Shown: positions 43,781 through 54,227 of the stretch, piece after piece
How positions within the stretch are numbered: position 1 is the stretch's first letter
Layout of the letters: every line of letters starts with the position of its first letter
From: Candidatus Planktophila versatilis
Lineage (GTDB): Bacteria; Actinomycetota; Actinomycetes; Nanopelagicales; Nanopelagicaceae
DNA: 64,000 nt
NCBI RefSeq assembly: GCF_002288265.1
Contig: NZ_CP016778.1
Coordinates: forward strand, 620,001-684,000
Direction: 5' to 3'
Made by a program: the position numbers and the translations under genes
The notes under the pieces: generated by a model
The model's database searches: none
Seen by the model: the letters and a program-made list of their open reading frames with translations, nothing else
What the model was told of the DNA's origin: nothing

Positions 43781-44968
43781 TTTAACAGCTGCCTGCAGTT
43801 CGGATACACGATTAGTTACTTCCCATGTGAAATTAGGAAGCTCGCGACCGAAGTGACCGTATGCAGCAGTCTGAGAATAGATTGGACGCTTGAGATTTAA
43901 ATCGCGAATGATTGCAGCGGGACGCAAATCAAAAACAGTTGTCACAGCAGCTTGAATCTTCTGAACCGGAACCGTTTCAGTTCCAAAGGTCTCTACAAAA
44001 ACTCCAACCGGCTGAGCTTTTCCGATTGCATAAGCAACCTGAACTTCACAACGGCGAGCTAAACCTGCTGCAACGACGTTCTTAGCAACCCAGCGCATCG
44101 CATAGGCGGCGGACCGATCCACCTTTGACGGATCTTTTCCTGAGAAAGCGCCACCACCATGGCGAGCCATTCCGCCATAAGTATCGACAATGATTTTGCG
44201 ACCTGTAAGACCAGCATCGCCCATCGGTCCACCAATAACGAAGCGACCCGTTGGGTTGATCAGAATTCTCATATCTTTACGAGGAAGATCAATCTTTGCT
44301 AAAACTGGATCAATTACTTGGGCTATTACCTCGGATGTGAGTTGGCCGGCAACATCAACTTCTTCTGCGTGCTGGCTTGAGATAACAACGGTATCGAGTG
44401 CCAGAGCCTTATCTCCATCATATTCAATGGTGACCTGTGTTTTTCCGTCAGGGCGCAAGTATGGAAGCGCTCCGGATTTTCTCACCTTTGAAAGCTGCTG
44501 TGCTAATTCATGAGCTAGCCAGATTGGCAGCGGCATGAGTTCTTTGGTGTCATCGCAGGCATAACCAAACATCAGGCCCTGATCACCGGCACCTTGAAGG
44601 TCAAGTGGGTCGACCGCAGATGCAACGCGATGTTCAAATGCGTCGTCCACACCTTGTGCAATATCTGGTGATTGCTGACCAATGGAGATCGAAACACCAC
44701 AACTATTTCCGTCAAAACCTTTCACGGAAGAGTCATAACCAATACCGATCACAGTATCGCGAACAATTCCCATGACATCGGCATAGCCATTAGTTGTTAC
44801 TTCACCAGCAACATGAACTTGGCCAGTTGTGATTAACGTTTCAACAGCTACTCGGCTTGATGGATCTTGCGCTATGAGTGAATCAAGAATGGCATCAGAG
44901 ATCTGATCTGCAATCTTATCTGGATGGCCTTCGGTTACTGATTCTGAGGTAAATAGGCGTTTAGACAT
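43778..44968 (-). CDS. metK: S-adenosylmethionine synthase
   Basis: Makes SAM from methionine and ATP. Motifs [22 protein letters not shown] and G-G-G-A-F-S-G-K-D are intact. Length 396 residues, normal. The ATG at 44968 is 6 nt after TAGGTT. It supplies SAM to trmI, rsmB and other methylases, and completes the methionine cycle with metH. Confidence 0.97.
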   Translation of the reverse strand: MSKRLFTSESVTEGHPDKIADQISDAILDSLIAQDPSSRVAVETLITTGQVHVAGEVTTNGYADVMGIVRDTVIGIGYDSSVKGFDGNSCGVSISIGQQSPDIAQGVDDAFEHRVASAVDPLDLQGAGDQGLMFGYACDDTKELMPLPIWLAHELAQQLSKVRKSGALPYLRPDGKTQVTIEYDGDKALALDTVVISSQHAEEVDVAGQLTSEVIAQVIDPVLAKIDLPRKDMRILINPTGRFVIGGPMGDAGLTGRKIIVDTYGGMARHGGGAFSGKDPSKVDRSAAYAMRWVAKNVVAAGLARRCEVQVAYAIGKAQPVGVFVETFGTETVPVQKIQAAVTTVFDLRPAAIIRDLNLKRPIYSQTAAYGHFGRELPNFTWEVTNRVSELQAAVK

Positions 44969-44972
44969 TGGA

Positions 44973-46157
44973 TTAACCTAACTGATGGAGGGCATGGTCG
45001 AGTAGTTCCTGGGCAAGCGTGTCTTTGGTGGTCTTGGCCACTTTATAACTGGCACCAGTGCTGGTGAAAATCTCTCCAAAAGTTGTCTCGCTATTGAAGA
45101 TATCTCCCCCAGAAACATCATTGAGATAGAGGATATCCGCACCCTTAGCCAACATCTTGCTTTGGGCTGCATTTGCGTCATGGGAAGTCTCTGCCGCAAA
45201 AGCCACGACGACTTGCTTGACCTTAACGTCATGAAGACTCTTGAGAATATCCACATTTTCCGTGAGATTGATCGTAGCGAGTGAAGCCTTCTTAATTTTC
45301 GAATCCTGCATCTGTTCAGGACGCGCATCCGCAACTGCTGCCGCCATCACCAGAACATCACACTGCGAAAATTCTCGATGCAAAACCTCGTGCATCTCAG
45401 ATGCCGTTTTCACATGAATAGTTTGAACACCTTCAATATCTGGCAGTGACGCATTTGCCGATACGAGTACAACATCTGCCCCTCGTCGAAGTGCCTGCAA
45501 GGCAACGGCGTAACCTTGTTTCCCAGAAGATTGGTTTCCGATAAAACGGACGGGATCTATTGGTTCCCGAGTACCGCCTGCGCTCACCAGGACTCTCCTG
45601 CCTAAGTAATCAGATTTCACTTGAGCTAAATCCGAGAAAGCTTGCAACATTTTGGCTGTCTCTGGAAATCTTCCTTGGCCCACATCTCCGCTAGTGAGTG
45701 CTCCGACGTCGGGATCTAGGACGTGATACCCACGCTCTCGTAATACTCGCACATTTGCAGTCGTCGCTTGATCACTCCACATATTTGGATGCATTGCGGG
45801 AACTATCAAAACTGGAACGTTAGCTGCCAGGATGACATTAGTCAGAAGATCATCGGCTCGACCTGCCGCAATTCTTGCTATCAAGTCGGCAGTCGCCGGG
45901 GCGATGATGATGAAATCAGCCTTTTTTGCTAACGAGACATGGCGAACTTCTTCTACACTCTCAAAAACTTCGGTAGTGACTGCACGCCCAGAAAGAGCTT
46001 CCCATGTTGCCGCGCCCACGAAATTCAAACTCGAAGGAGTGGGAACGACTGTTACGAGGAAACCAATATCTTGCAGGCGACGCAGTAAATCGCAAGATTT
46101 ATAGGCGGCTATACCGCCGCCAACACCGAGAATTACTTCGCGGCCATGTCCTTGCAT
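44973..46157 (-). CDS. coaBC: Bifunctional phosphopantothenoylcysteine decarboxylase/synthetase
   Basis: Two steps of coenzyme A synthesis in one protein of 394 residues. The N-terminal flavin-dependent decarboxylase (CoaC) shows G-G-G-I-A-A-Y-K-S, the catalytic histidine in V-R-H-V-S-L and P-A-M-H-P-N-M-W. The C-terminal synthetase (CoaB) has [20 protein letters not shown] split across its start. Order gmk-rpoZ-coaBC-metK-priA is conserved in actinobacteria. Confidence 0.95.
   Translation of the reverse strand: MQGHGREVILGVGGGIAAYKSCDLLRRLQDIGFLVTVVPTPSSLNFVGAATWEALSGRAVTTEVFESVEEVRHVSLAKKADFIIIAPATADLIARIAAGRADDLLTNVILAANVPVLIVPAMHPNMWSDQATTANVRVLRERGYHVLDPDVGALTSGDVGQGRFPETAKMLQAFSDLAQVKSDYLGRRVLVSAGGTREPIDPVRFIGNQSSGKQGYAVALQALRRGADVVLVSANASLPDIEGVQTIHVKTASEMHEVLHREFSQCDVLVMAAAVADARPEQMQDSKIKKASLATINLTENVDILKSLHDVKVKQVVVAFAAETSHDANAAQSKMLAKGADILYLNDVSGGDIFNSETTFGEIFTSTGASYKVAKTTKDTLAQELLDHALHQLG
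44975..44980 (-). promoter_or_regulatory. Leaderless -10 of metK
   Basis: TAGGTT, then 6 nt, then ATG at 44968. Its last base is shared with the coaBC TAA stop. Confidence 0.55.
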
Positions 46158-46174
46158 AACTATTGTGGAGCTAA

Positions 46175-46435
46175 TTAAGCAGTTGGCTCAAGATTTTCGA
46201 TTGTCAGCAAACCTTCGTTAATCTCACGAAGTGCAATCGATAGTGGCTTCTCGTGAACGTGTGTGTCCACAAGTGGTCCCACGTACTCAAGAAGGCCTTC
46301 ACCTAATTGTGAATAGTAAGCATTAATCTGACGTGCACGTTTTGCAGCATAGAGAACCAGTGAATACTTTGATCCAGCCTTATCGAGAAGCTCATCGATA
46401 GGTGGGTTAGTGATTCCGTCCATGTGTGCACTCAT
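46175..46435 (-). CDS. rpoZ: RNA polymerase omega subunit
   Basis: Assembly subunit of RNA polymerase, 86 residues. The core [15 protein letters not shown] and [11 protein letters not shown] motifs are typical. AGGAG lies 8 nt before the ATG, so unlike its neighbours it uses a classical ribosome site. It follows the mihF-gmk fusion gene by 32 bp. Confidence 0.95.
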   Translation of the reverse strand: MSAHMDGITNPPIDELLDKAGSKYSLVLYAAKRARQINAYYSQLGEGLLEYVGPLVDTHVHEKPLSIALREINEGLLTIENLEPTA

Positions 46436-46467
46436 GCATGTACTCCTAAAAAGTAGTATTCGCCGAA

Positions 46468-47340
46468 CTAGGCAGATGCCAATTCTATCAGGCTGGCAAC
46501 CACCTTCTCGACCTCGTCATTTACCAGGACTTTATCGAAGAAAGAGGCTGCAGCGAGCTCTTCCTGCGCCAAGGCTAGACGTGAGGCCCTGCGTTCTGCG
46601 CTATCTGTGCCGCGGCCTTCTAAGCGCGAGACCAACTCCTCCCAACTAGGTGGTTCCAGAAAGACGAGTACTGACTCCGGAATCTTTTCCTTTACCTGTT
46701 TGGCTCCCTCGATCTCGATCTCCAGAAGAACACTTTGTCCAGCACTCAGTGCGGCTTCCACTGGTAATCGTGGTGTTCCATAACGAGCTCCAGCAAATTC
46801 GGCCCATTCTAGAAACTCATTGTTCTTAACTGCTGCATCAAATTGCGTTGCAGTTAAGTAGTGGTAGTCAACACCCGCAACTTCATTAAATCTTGCCGGA
46901 CGAGTTGTCGCAGAAACAATTACTACGAAATCAGAGGCTTCCCGTAACTTCTTGGCGACTGTGCTCTTGCCTACTCCCCCAGGACCAGAGAGAACAATCA
47001 GCTTTCCTCTGCGCAGTGATGTCGGCAATTCAAATTCCTTTAGTAGCGCTGCTCGTTGGTAGCGTCCTAGCCCTTGAATCCGTCTCGTGCTGGAGATCTC
47101 AAGTTTTTCAAGTAACGCTTTACCACGAATTTTACCCACACCACTCTTTGATTCCACCATCTCAAGTACTCGCATCTTGGCAATGACTTCATTGCTCTGA
47201 GCTAAAGCGATAACCTCAGAAATACTCAATTCACCACTTTTGATTCGAGATTTCACTTCAGAGCGCTCTTGTCTAGAAGCCTTCGCTTTCGCCAGGGCGC
47301 TAGCACGCTCGGCGGGAGTCAGTTGCGGCGGGGTACCCAT
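46468..47340 (-). CDS. Fusion of actinobacterial integration host factor (mIHF) and guanylate kinase
   Basis: One uninterrupted frame of 290 residues encodes two normally separate proteins. Residues 1 to about 103 match mIHF, the actinobacterial nucleoid protein: P-P-Q-L-T-P-A-E-R at the start, V-I-A-K-M-R-V near 52, the G-V-G-K-I-R-G-K-A helix-hairpin, T-R-R-I-Q-G-L-G and closing A-A-L-L-K-E-F. After a linker of about ten residues comes a complete guanylate kinase (about 113-290), with P-loop G-P-G-G-V-G-K-S (119-126) and the GMP-binding S-A-T-T-R-P-A-R block. In M. tuberculosis Rv1388 and Rv1389 are separate genes in this place. An in-frame TTG (47028-47026) preceded by AAAGGA could give a separate kinase. 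Confidence 0.92.
   Translation of the reverse strand: MGTPPQLTPAERASALAKAKASRQERSEVKSRIKSGELSISEVIALAQSNEVIAKMRVLEMVESKSGVGKIRGKALLEKLEISSTRRIQGLGRYQRAALLKEFELPTSLRRGKLIVLSGPGGVGKSTVAKKLREASDFVVIVSATTRPARFNEVAGVDYHYLTATQFDAAVKNNEFLEWAEFAGARYGTPRLPVEAALSAGQSVLLEIEIEGAKQVKEKIPESVLVFLEPPSWEELVSRLEGRGTDSAERRASRLALAQEELAAASFFDKVLVNDEVEKVVASLIELASA
47026..47042 (-). promoter_or_regulatory. Possible internal ribosome site and TTG start for the kinase half
   Basis: AAAGGA lies about 7 nt before an in-frame TTG at codon 105, exactly at the junction between the mIHF and kinase domains. It could be a relic of the ancestral separate gmk start, or active. Confidence 0.35.
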
Positions 47341-47346
47341 GTTTTA

Positions 47347-47352
47347 AACTTA
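47347..47352 (-). promoter_or_regulatory. Leaderless -10 of the mihF-gmk fusion, on the pyrF stop codon
   Basis: TAAGTT, then 6 nt, then ATG at 47340. The first three bases are the pyrF TAA stop (47352-47350). No ribosome site is present. Confidence 0.55.
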
Positions 47353-48051
47353 CTGCAGAATATCTTCAGCGATTGTGCGCGCAGCGGTAGTCATAGCTTG
47401 CGCGCCTTGCGCCCACGCCTGTGTGATTGGACGTCCGATAACAACGTAGCTTGCGCCAGCAGCAATCGCTGCTCGAGGAGTCATTGTTCGCTTCTGATCA
47501 TCACCTCTAGAACTACCTTCGGGGCGAACTCCAGGTGTGATGATCTGGGGTTCATCTCCAACGGCAGATCGGATTGCTGCAATCTCAAGCGGTGAACAGA
47601 CGATGGCGCGAGCACCAGCTTCGGTAGACATCTTGGCAAGTGCAACCGCGCTCTCAAGTGCGTTATTTGCGAACCCAATTTCAAAGAGATCCTCCTCCGA
47701 AAGCGAAGTAAGAATCGTCACTGCCGTGACATCGGTAGTCGGAAGCGCTTGTACTGCCGCCGAAATCACCGCGCGTCCACCAGATGCATGAACGGTGAGG
47801 AATCTTGGCTTCAATGATTGAACCGCGGTCGCAGCAGCTCCCACTGTGTGTGGAATGTCATGCAGCTTCAAATCTAGGAAAATATCAGAATCGGTCACAC
47901 CTTTAATACGCCTCACTCCTTCATGGCCGAAGGTGAGGAAGAATTCAAGACCCAACTTATAGACACTGACATGATCCTGGGTTGCCTCTATCCAACGTTG
48001 CGCTGTATCTAAATCCTGCGTATCAACCGCAAGAACTATCGGCGCTTTCAT
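47350..48051 (-). CDS. pyrF: Orotidine 5'-phosphate decarboxylase
   Basis: Last step of UMP synthesis. A TIM barrel of 233 residues, with the catalytic D-L-K-L-H-D-I-P-H-T-V motif and G-V-R-P-E-G near the phosphate site. It is the short E. coli/Bacillus-like form rather than the longer form (about 274 residues) of mycobacteria. Its start overlaps the pyrD stop as ATGA. Confidence 0.95.
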   Translation of the reverse strand: MKAPIVLAVDTQDLDTAQRWIEATQDHVSVYKLGLEFFLTFGHEGVRRIKGVTDSDIFLDLKLHDIPHTVGAAATAVQSLKPRFLTVHASGGRAVISAAVQALPTTDVTAVTILTSLSEEDLFEIGFANNALESAVALAKMSTEAGARAIVCSPLEIAAIRSAVGDEPQIITPGVRPEGSSRGDDQKRTMTPRAAIAAGASYVVIGRPITQAWAQGAQAMTTAARTIAEDILQ

Positions 48052-48989
48052 TGCGTCTCGTCTCTATGTGCATATCCAACGGCTTGTTGCATGGTAGCAA
48101 AACCTCGTGCTGCCAACAGTTCGCGCAGCTCGTTCTGAATAGTTATTAGCGCAGTCGGGTTACCGAAACTGGCAGTTCCTACCGAAATCGCTGATGCTCC
48201 GGCCAGAATAAGTTCGAGTGCATCGCGACCGGAGGAAACACCACCCATTCCTAATATTGGAACGTGAGGGAGCGCAGCATGTACCTGATAGATCGCTCGT
48301 ACTGCAATCGGCTTAATCGCAGGTCCAGATAATCCGCCAGTTTTGCCACCTAAATGCGGTTTCATCGTCTCCAGATTTATCACCATGCCAAGAACGGTGT
48401 TTATCAGCGCCAGTGCATCAGCGCCAGCATCAACTACACCTTTGGCAATCTCTGGCAGATTAGTTACATCAGGCGATAGCTTTGCAATGATGGGAAGTTC
48501 CCCACCAATAGTCTTTCGCACTCCATCAATCACGCGCCTGGAAGCATCGGGATCGCAGGCAAAGACCAAACCTCGGTTTTCCACGTTTGGACAGGAAATG
48601 TTCACTTCTAAAGCACTGATCCCAGAGGCCGATCTAATTTTACGAGCTAGTGTTGAATACTCTTCGATCGTTTCCCCTGCAATCGAAACTACCACTCGCG
48701 CTTTTTGTTCAAGCAACCACGGAAGATCATTTGCAAGGAAGGCATCTATGCCTGGACCTTGGAGCCCGATGGAGTTAAGCATTCCCGATGGTGTTTCAGC
48801 CATACGAGGAGTCGGGCGACCATGACGCGGCTTTGTCATCACTGATTTAGTAACGATTGCTCCCACATCTTTAAGTGCAAAGAACTGTGATAACTCCTTG
48901 CCACTGCTGGCACAACCACTTGCGGTAAAAATTGGGGTGGGAAACCAAGCATTCGCCAGCGTTGTGGACATATCTACCGGAAGGGTCAT
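48048..48989 (-). CDS. pyrD: Dihydroorotate dehydrogenase, class 1B catalytic subunit
   Basis: Oxidises dihydroorotate to orotate. N-I-S-C-P-N-V-E-N-R-G carries the active-site cysteine typical of soluble class 1 enzymes, in place of the serine of membrane class 2. No N-terminal membrane helix is present. Start at ATG 48989 (313 residues), which overlaps the pyrK stop as ATGA; the open frame extends to 49025. It pairs with PyrK to use NAD as electron acceptor. Confidence 0.94.
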   Translation of the reverse strand: MTLPVDMSTTLANAWFPTPIFTASGCASSGKELSQFFALKDVGAIVTKSVMTKPRHGRPTPRMAETPSGMLNSIGLQGPGIDAFLANDLPWLLEQKARVVVSIAGETIEEYSTLARKIRSASGISALEVNISCPNVENRGLVFACDPDASRRVIDGVRKTIGGELPIIAKLSPDVTNLPEIAKGVVDAGADALALINTVLGMVINLETMKPHLGGKTGGLSGPAIKPIAVRAIYQVHAALPHVPILGMGGVSSGRDALELILAGASAISVGTASFGNPTALITIQNELRELLAARGFATMQQAVGYAHRDETQ

Positions 48990-49834
48990 TGGTGCGCCTC
49001 CGGAATACGGCCTACAAGATCCCATTGAACGTGAGAGCCATCCATTACCGGACCATCAATACAAGAGCGCAGCATCGAAGTTGAACCGTCTTCATTTCGA
49101 ACCGGTAGGACACAGGTCATGCAAATTCCAATACCACACGCCATCGATTCCTCAACTGCACATTGATGAATCACTTCAGTATTTGCAACCAATTCAGTTA
49201 TTGCTCGAAGCATTCCCATCGGACCACATGAATAAATCACATCAATACTTCGATTGGAGATGATCTCCAGGAGTGATTCTGTCACTCGCCCTTTCTCTCC
49301 CATTGAACCATCTTCGGTGTAAATCTTGAGCGAATTAACAGAACGCTTACCCTCCATAGGTGCATAAATCTTGGTACCGATACTGGCACCTAGCAACATA
49401 TCAACCTTGCATCCGCGGTTCTTCAGAACATCTGCGAGTCCAAATAGCGGCGCCGAACCATAGCCACCACCAACAAGTAGCGCATTGATTGGCTCTGTTG
49501 GTATTCCAAATGATGTTCCCAGCGGGGCAACGATGTCGAGCTCTGAACCCTCAGGTTGCACACATAACCACTTTGAGCCTGAGCCATGAGGGGCAACGAT
49601 CAGTTCCATCGTTCCGCCGTACTGACTGCTATCGGATACTCGAGAGATTGCAAAAGCACGACGCAAAATCATGCGTGAGCTATCGCCACCAACGCTGATA
49701 GCAACGAAGTTTCCCGGGCGACAACTCTTAACCATCTCTCCCACGTTGATCAGAATCTGGTGATAGGCACCGACTCGTTTATTGGAGTGAATAGTCGCAA
49801 TTTGTTGAACCGCGCTCTTATTGATCGTGTTCAC
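48986..49834 (-). CDS. pyrK: Dihydroorotate dehydrogenase electron-transfer subunit
   Basis: FAD and [2Fe-2S] protein that passes electrons from PyrD to NAD. The FAD/NAD domains contain R-R-A-F-A-I-S-R, G-G-G-Y-G-S-A-P-L and S-C-G-P-M-G-M. The iron-sulfur cysteines are in A-C-G-I-G-I-C-M-T-C and a later S-C. I place the start at the GTG at 49834 (282 residues), in a TAGTG overlap with the carB stop, the same junction type as pyrC/carA and efp/nusB; GTG 49849 is an alternative. Confidence 0.92.
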   Translation of the reverse strand: MNTINKSAVQQIATIHSNKRVGAYHQILINVGEMVKSCRPGNFVAISVGGDSSRMILRRAFAISRVSDSSQYGGTMELIVAPHGSGSKWLCVQPEGSELDIVAPLGTSFGIPTEPINALLVGGGYGSAPLFGLADVLKNRGCKVDMLLGASIGTKIYAPMEGKRSVNSLKIYTEDGSMGEKGRVTESLLEIISNRSIDVIYSCGPMGMLRAITELVANTEVIHQCAVEESMACGIGICMTCVLPVRNEDGSTSMLRSCIDGPVMDGSHVQWDLVGRIPEAHQ

Positions 49835-52800
49835 TACTTGCCCAGCCACTCTTGAATAGGCTTCACCGGCATAGCCCCAGCTTGAATCGCTTTGATGCCT
49901 TCTACTGCGGCGCTAAAGCCAGCTGTTGTGGTGATAATGGGAATCGATCGTTGCACTGATGCGGTTCTAATGGCCCATCCATCTGCACGCGTTCCTCGGC
50001 CCACTGGAGTATTGATTACCAAATCGATATCACCAGCGTTGAGCATCTCAACGATTGTCTTCTCACCCATCGGTCCAGTTCCCTCAGAGTTCTTGCGCAC
50101 ACGCACCACACTCACTCCTGATTGTTCCAATAACTTCGCAGTTCCATCTGTTGCCAGCAATTTAAAGCCTAGTCCGGAGAGTTTACGTGCTGGTTCGATT
50201 CCCGAATTCTTATCCTTATCGGCCAATGAGATGAAGACAGTTCCAGATTTAGGAAGTGGACCAAATGAACTTATCTGCGACTTTGCATAGGCTTCACCAA
50301 AGTTATCTGCAATACCCATCACTTCACCAGTAGAGCGCATCTCTGGTCCAAGAACTGCGTCCACTCCTCGTCCATCGACTCGTCTAAATCGATTCCACGG
50401 CAAGACCGCTTCTTTCACGCTAATGCCCTTTGCGATCGCATCACCCTCGGCTGGCAACATGGATTCAAGACGCAATTGCGCGATTGTTGATCCAAGTGAA
50501 ATCCGCGCTGCAGCCTTTGCTAGCGGCACACCCGTTGCTTTGCTCACAAAAGGAACCGTGCGTGAAGCGCGTGGATTCGCCTCAAGAACATATAAAACCT
50601 TTTCGGCCATAGCGAATTGAATATTAATTAACCCTCGAACGCCAACACCCTGGGCAATCTTAAGAGTCGCCTCCCGAATAGCTTTGCGCTGATCTTCACT
50701 GATAGTCATCGCCGGAAGAACACACGCGCTATCTCCTGAGTGAATTCCGGCCTCTTCGATGTGTTCCATGATTCCACCCAAGAAGAGTTCCTGACCATCG
50801 TAGAGTGCATCAACATCTAATTCGATGGCAGAATCCAAGAATCTATCAACGAGAACCGGATGATCCGGAGTGATATCGGTAGCCCGGGCGATAAAGGATG
50901 AAAGAGACTCATCATCATAGACAATCTCCATACCTCGTCCGCCAAGAACAAAGCTCGGGCGAACGAGAACTGGGTAACCAATACGTTGGGCAATCGAGAG
51001 TGCTTCTAATTGTGTTGCTGCCATTCCAAACTCTGGCGCAGTAAGTCCCTGATCTGCCAAGACTTGGCCAAATGCACCACGTTCTTCCGCCAAATTAATT
51101 GCTTCCGGACTAGTTCCGAGAATCGTAACTCCGGCTGCTTTCAAACCTGCTGCAAGTCCAAGCGGGGTTTGTCCGCCTAACTGGGTGATGACTCCCAACA
51201 CGGGACCGGCAAGAGACTCCGCATGCACAACTTCAAGTACATCTTCTAAGGTCAATGGTTCAAAATAAAGACGATCACTGGTGTCGTAGTCGGTAGAAAC
51301 AGTCTCCGGATTACAGTTGATCATAATCGTTTCAAAATCGGCTTCCCTCAAAGTGAACGAGGCATGGACGCACGAGTAATCAAATTCAATGCCTTGACCG
51401 ATTCGGTTCGGTCCGCTGCCTAAAATAATCACAGCCGGCCTTGTGCGCGGGCGCACCTCAGTCTCTTCTTCGTAACTTGAATAATGATATGGAGTGAACG
51501 CTTCAAACTCTGCTGCGCATGTGTCTACCGTCTTATATACAGGGCGAATATTTTCATGATGACGGGCCTTGCGAATATCTTCCTCCGACACTCCCCGCAA
51601 GCGAGCTATCTGAAGGTCTGAAAACCCCATTGACTTTGCACAACGCATGGAATCAGCAGTTAATCCGCCTGGCTCGGCAATTCGGAGAGCTTCTTGATTA
51701 ATCAATTCAATCTGGCGCAAGAACCAACGATCAATCTTGGTCGATGCGTAAATCTCTTCGATTGATGCCCCGCACCACATGGCGAGCTGAACCTGTTGAA
51801 TTCGATACTCGGTGGGAATCTTCATAGATTCAAGAAGTGAACCTTTTTGGGAGTCCGGGAAGCTCTTTGGGAATGTGAAGGTCGCCTCTTTACGCTCTAA
51901 TGAGCGAAGCGCTTTCATCAACGCTTCTGGGAAAGAACGTCCAATGGCCATTGCTTCTCCCACGCTCTTCATCGTCGTGGTCAAACGAGGATCCGCATCT
52001 TGGAACTTTTCAAAAGCAAATCTAGGAGCTTTCACAACAATGTAATCCAGGGTTGGTTCAAAGGAAGCTGGAGTGACCTGTGTGATGTCATTCTTTATCT
52101 CATCCAGGGTGTAGCCAATAGCTAGTTTTGTTGCAATCTTTGCAATCGGGAAACCAGTTGCTTTGGAGGCCAGGGCGCTAGAGCGTGACACGCGTGGATT
52201 CATCTCAATCACAATGATGCGACCGGTATCAGGATTTACCGCAAATTGGATATTACAACCGCCAGTGTCAACACCGACCTCACGAATAATATCGATTGAG
52301 AGATTGCGAAGTTTTTGGAATTCAACATCAGTCAAAGTAAGCGCTGGTGCCACGGTAATAGAGTCACCCGTATGAACACCCATTGGGTCAATATTTTCAA
52401 TGCTGCAGACAATTACCACGTTATCTGCTCTATCGCGCATAACCTCTAATTCATACTCTTTCCAACCAATAATCGACTCTTCAATCAGAACCTCTGACGT
52501 TGGGCTATGTCTTAATCCAGCCCCTGCAATCTGTCGAAGTGTTGTCTCATCAAAGGCGATTCCTGAACCTAGCCCACCCATAGTAAAAGATGGTCGAATC
52601 ACTACTGGGTAATTTAGTACGGCCACGGCGCCCATGACATCTTCAATGGTGTGACAGATAATTGACTTGGCTGACTCGCCACCAATCTTTTCAACAATAG
52701 TTCTAAAGATTTCGCGGTTCTCACCTCGTTCAATCGCCGCGACATCTGCACCTATGAGTTTGACATTGTATTTAGCAAGTGTTCCTGCCTGGAATAATCC

Positions 52801-53100
52801 AATTGCTGCATTGAGCGCAGTCTGTCCTCCAAGGGTCGCAAGGACAGCATCTGGTCGCTCTTTTGCAATGATCCGCTCAATAAACTCCGGCGTAATGGGC
52901 TCTATATAAGTTGCATCCGCAAATTCAGGGTCCGTCATAATTGTTGCGGGATTCGAGTTCACTAAGATGACTCGAATACCCTCAGCCCGCAGGACTCGGC
53001 AAGCTTGCGTTCCGGAATAATCAAATTCACATGCCTGACCGATAACAATCGGGCCGGAACCAATTACTAAAACACTTTTGATTGACTCATCGCGTGCCAT
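49834..53100 (-). CDS. carB: Carbamoyl-phosphate synthase large subunit
   Basis: Makes carbamoyl phosphate from bicarbonate, ammonia and two ATP. The 1088 residues hold two homologous ATP-grasp halves, a central oligomerisation domain and a C-terminal MGS-like allosteric domain (F-I-S-L-A-D-K-D-K onward). It shares its first codon with the carA stop (TAATG). It feeds both pyrimidine and arginine synthesis but is placed only in the pyr operon. Confidence 0.97.
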   Translation of the reverse strand: MARDESIKSVLVIGSGPIVIGQACEFDYSGTQACRVLRAEGIRVILVNSNPATIMTDPEFADATYIEPITPEFIERIIAKERPDAVLATLGGQTALNAAIGLFQAGTLAKYNVKLIGADVAAIERGENREIFRTIVEKIGGESAKSIICHTIEDVMGAVAVLNYPVVIRPSFTMGGLGSGIAFDETTLRQIAGAGLRHSPTSEVLIEESIIGWKEYELEVMRDRADNVVIVCSIENIDPMGVHTGDSITVAPALTLTDVEFQKLRNLSIDIIREVGVDTGGCNIQFAVNPDTGRIIVIEMNPRVSRSSALASKATGFPIAKIATKLAIGYTLDEIKNDITQVTPASFEPTLDYIVVKAPRFAFEKFQDADPRLTTTMKSVGEAMAIGRSFPEALMKALRSLERKEATFTFPKSFPDSQKGSLLESMKIPTEYRIQQVQLAMWCGASIEEIYASTKIDRWFLRQIELINQEALRIAEPGGLTADSMRCAKSMGFSDLQIARLRGVSEEDIRKARHHENIRPVYKTVDTCAAEFEAFTPYHYSSYEEETEVRPRTRPAVIILGSGPNRIGQGIEFDYSCVHASFTLREADFETIMINCNPETVSTDYDTSDRLYFEPLTLEDVLEVVHAESLAGPVLGVITQLGGQTPLGLAAGLKAAGVTILGTSPEAINLAEERGAFGQVLADQGLTAPEFGMAATQLEALSIAQRIGYPVLVRPSFVLGGRGMEIVYDDESLSSFIARATDITPDHPVLVDRFLDSAIELDVDALYDGQELFLGGIMEHIEEAGIHSGDSACVLPAMTISEDQRKAIREATLKIAQGVGVRGLINIQFAMAEKVLYVLEANPRASRTVPFVSKATGVPLAKAAARISLGSTIAQLRLESMLPAEGDAIAKGISVKEAVLPWNRFRRVDGRGVDAVLGPEMRSTGEVMGIADNFGEAYAKSQISSFGPLPKSGTVFISLADKDKNSGIEPARKLSGLGFKLLATDGTAKLLEQSGVSVVRVRKNSEGTGPMGEKTIVEMLNAGDIDLVINTPVGRGTRADGWAIRTASVQRSIPIITTTAGFSAAVEGIKAIQAGAMPVKPIQEWLGK

Positions 53101-54227
53101 TACTTGGAAGCCGCCAATCTTGGATATTTAACCATCATGTCTACAAACTGATCAAAGAGGTAAGCCGCATCGTGTGGTCCTGCCGCTGCTTCCGGATGGT
53201 ACTGAACGCTAAAGGCTCCACGATCAAGCAGTTCGATACCTTCCACTACACCGTCGTTCAAACAGATGTGGGTCACTTGACCGAGGCCGTATACAGTGGA
53301 GAAACCTGAATCAGTAGGAGCTTTTAGTGCAAAGCCATGGTTGTGTGCTGTGATTTCAACCTTACCGCTTCGCTTATCAAGTACAGGCTGGTTAATTCCT
53401 CGATGGCCGAACTGTAATTTGTAGGTTTCAAAGCCGAGCGCGCGGCCAAGAATTTGGTGTCCGAAACAAATTCCGAAGATAGGAATCTCCTCAAGCAGAA
53501 GACTTCGTACCAACTCAATAGTTTGCGTCATTGTCGCTGGATCCCCAGGACCGTTGGAGAGAAATACTCCGTCAGGATTGATGGCCAAGATGTCATCGAG
53601 GGTGACGTTATAAGGCATGACATGTACGTCAATTCCACGCTGCGCCATAGCTCGTGGCGTTGCCCCCTTTATCCCCAGATCAATTGCAGCAACGGTGAAC
53701 TTCTTCCCACCCTGCGCTGGGACAACGTAGGTCTTTGGCGTTGAGACATCGGCGCACAGAAAGGAACCAGCCATATCGGCTTGTTTGCGAACTTCCACAA
53801 CCATCTCTTCTCGAGTGAGGTCAAGACCAGAGAATATGCCGACCTTCATTGCTCCTCGATCACGTAGGTGACGAGTGATTGCGCGCGTATCCACCCCTTG
53901 AATGCCCACAATTCCTTGGCTGATCAATTCAGATTCAAGATCTTTCTCACTGCGCCAATTACTGGTAACAGTAGATGGATTTCGAACAACAAAACCTGCC
54001 ACCCAGTATTTGCTTGACTCGTTATCAAAGGTATTCACACCAGTATTACCAATATGAGGCGTTGTCATCACGACAACCTGCTTGTGATACGACGGATCTG
54101 TCAAGGTTTCTTGATAGCCAGTCATACCGGTTTGAAAAACTGCCTCTCCAAATGTCTGACCGGTGGCAGCCCACGACTGACCCTGAAAGATTCGGCCATC
54201 ATCGAGAACGAAGAATGCTTGCGACAC
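53100..54227 (-). CDS. carA: Carbamoyl-phosphate synthase small subunit
   Basis: Glutaminase subunit. A class I glutamine amidotransferase domain has the nucleophile in [11 protein letters not shown] and the catalytic H-P-E at Y-H-P-E-A. The N-terminal half is the CarB-binding domain. Length 375 residues. The start is GTG, in a TAGTG overlap with the pyrC stop, so pyrC, carA and carB are coupled. Confidence 0.97.
   Translation of the reverse strand: MSQAFFVLDDGRIFQGQSWAATGQTFGEAVFQTGMTGYQETLTDPSYHKQVVVMTTPHIGNTGVNTFDNESSKYWVAGFVVRNPSTVTSNWRSEKDLESELISQGIVGIQGVDTRAITRHLRDRGAMKVGIFSGLDLTREEMVVEVRKQADMAGSFLCADVSTPKTYVVPAQGGKKFTVAAIDLGIKGATPRAMAQRGIDVHVMPYNVTLDDILAINPDGVFLSNGPGDPATMTQTIELVRSLLLEEIPIFGICFGHQILGRALGFETYKLQFGHRGINQPVLDKRSGKVEITAHNHGFALKAPTDSGFSTVYGLGQVTHICLNDGVVEGIELLDRGAFSVQYHPEAAAGPHDAAYLFDQFVDMMVKYPRLAASK

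Noticed and set aside
48343-48825. A 160-codon open frame antisense to pyrD
   Set aside because: It falls entirely within pyrD, has no family resemblance and no start signal.
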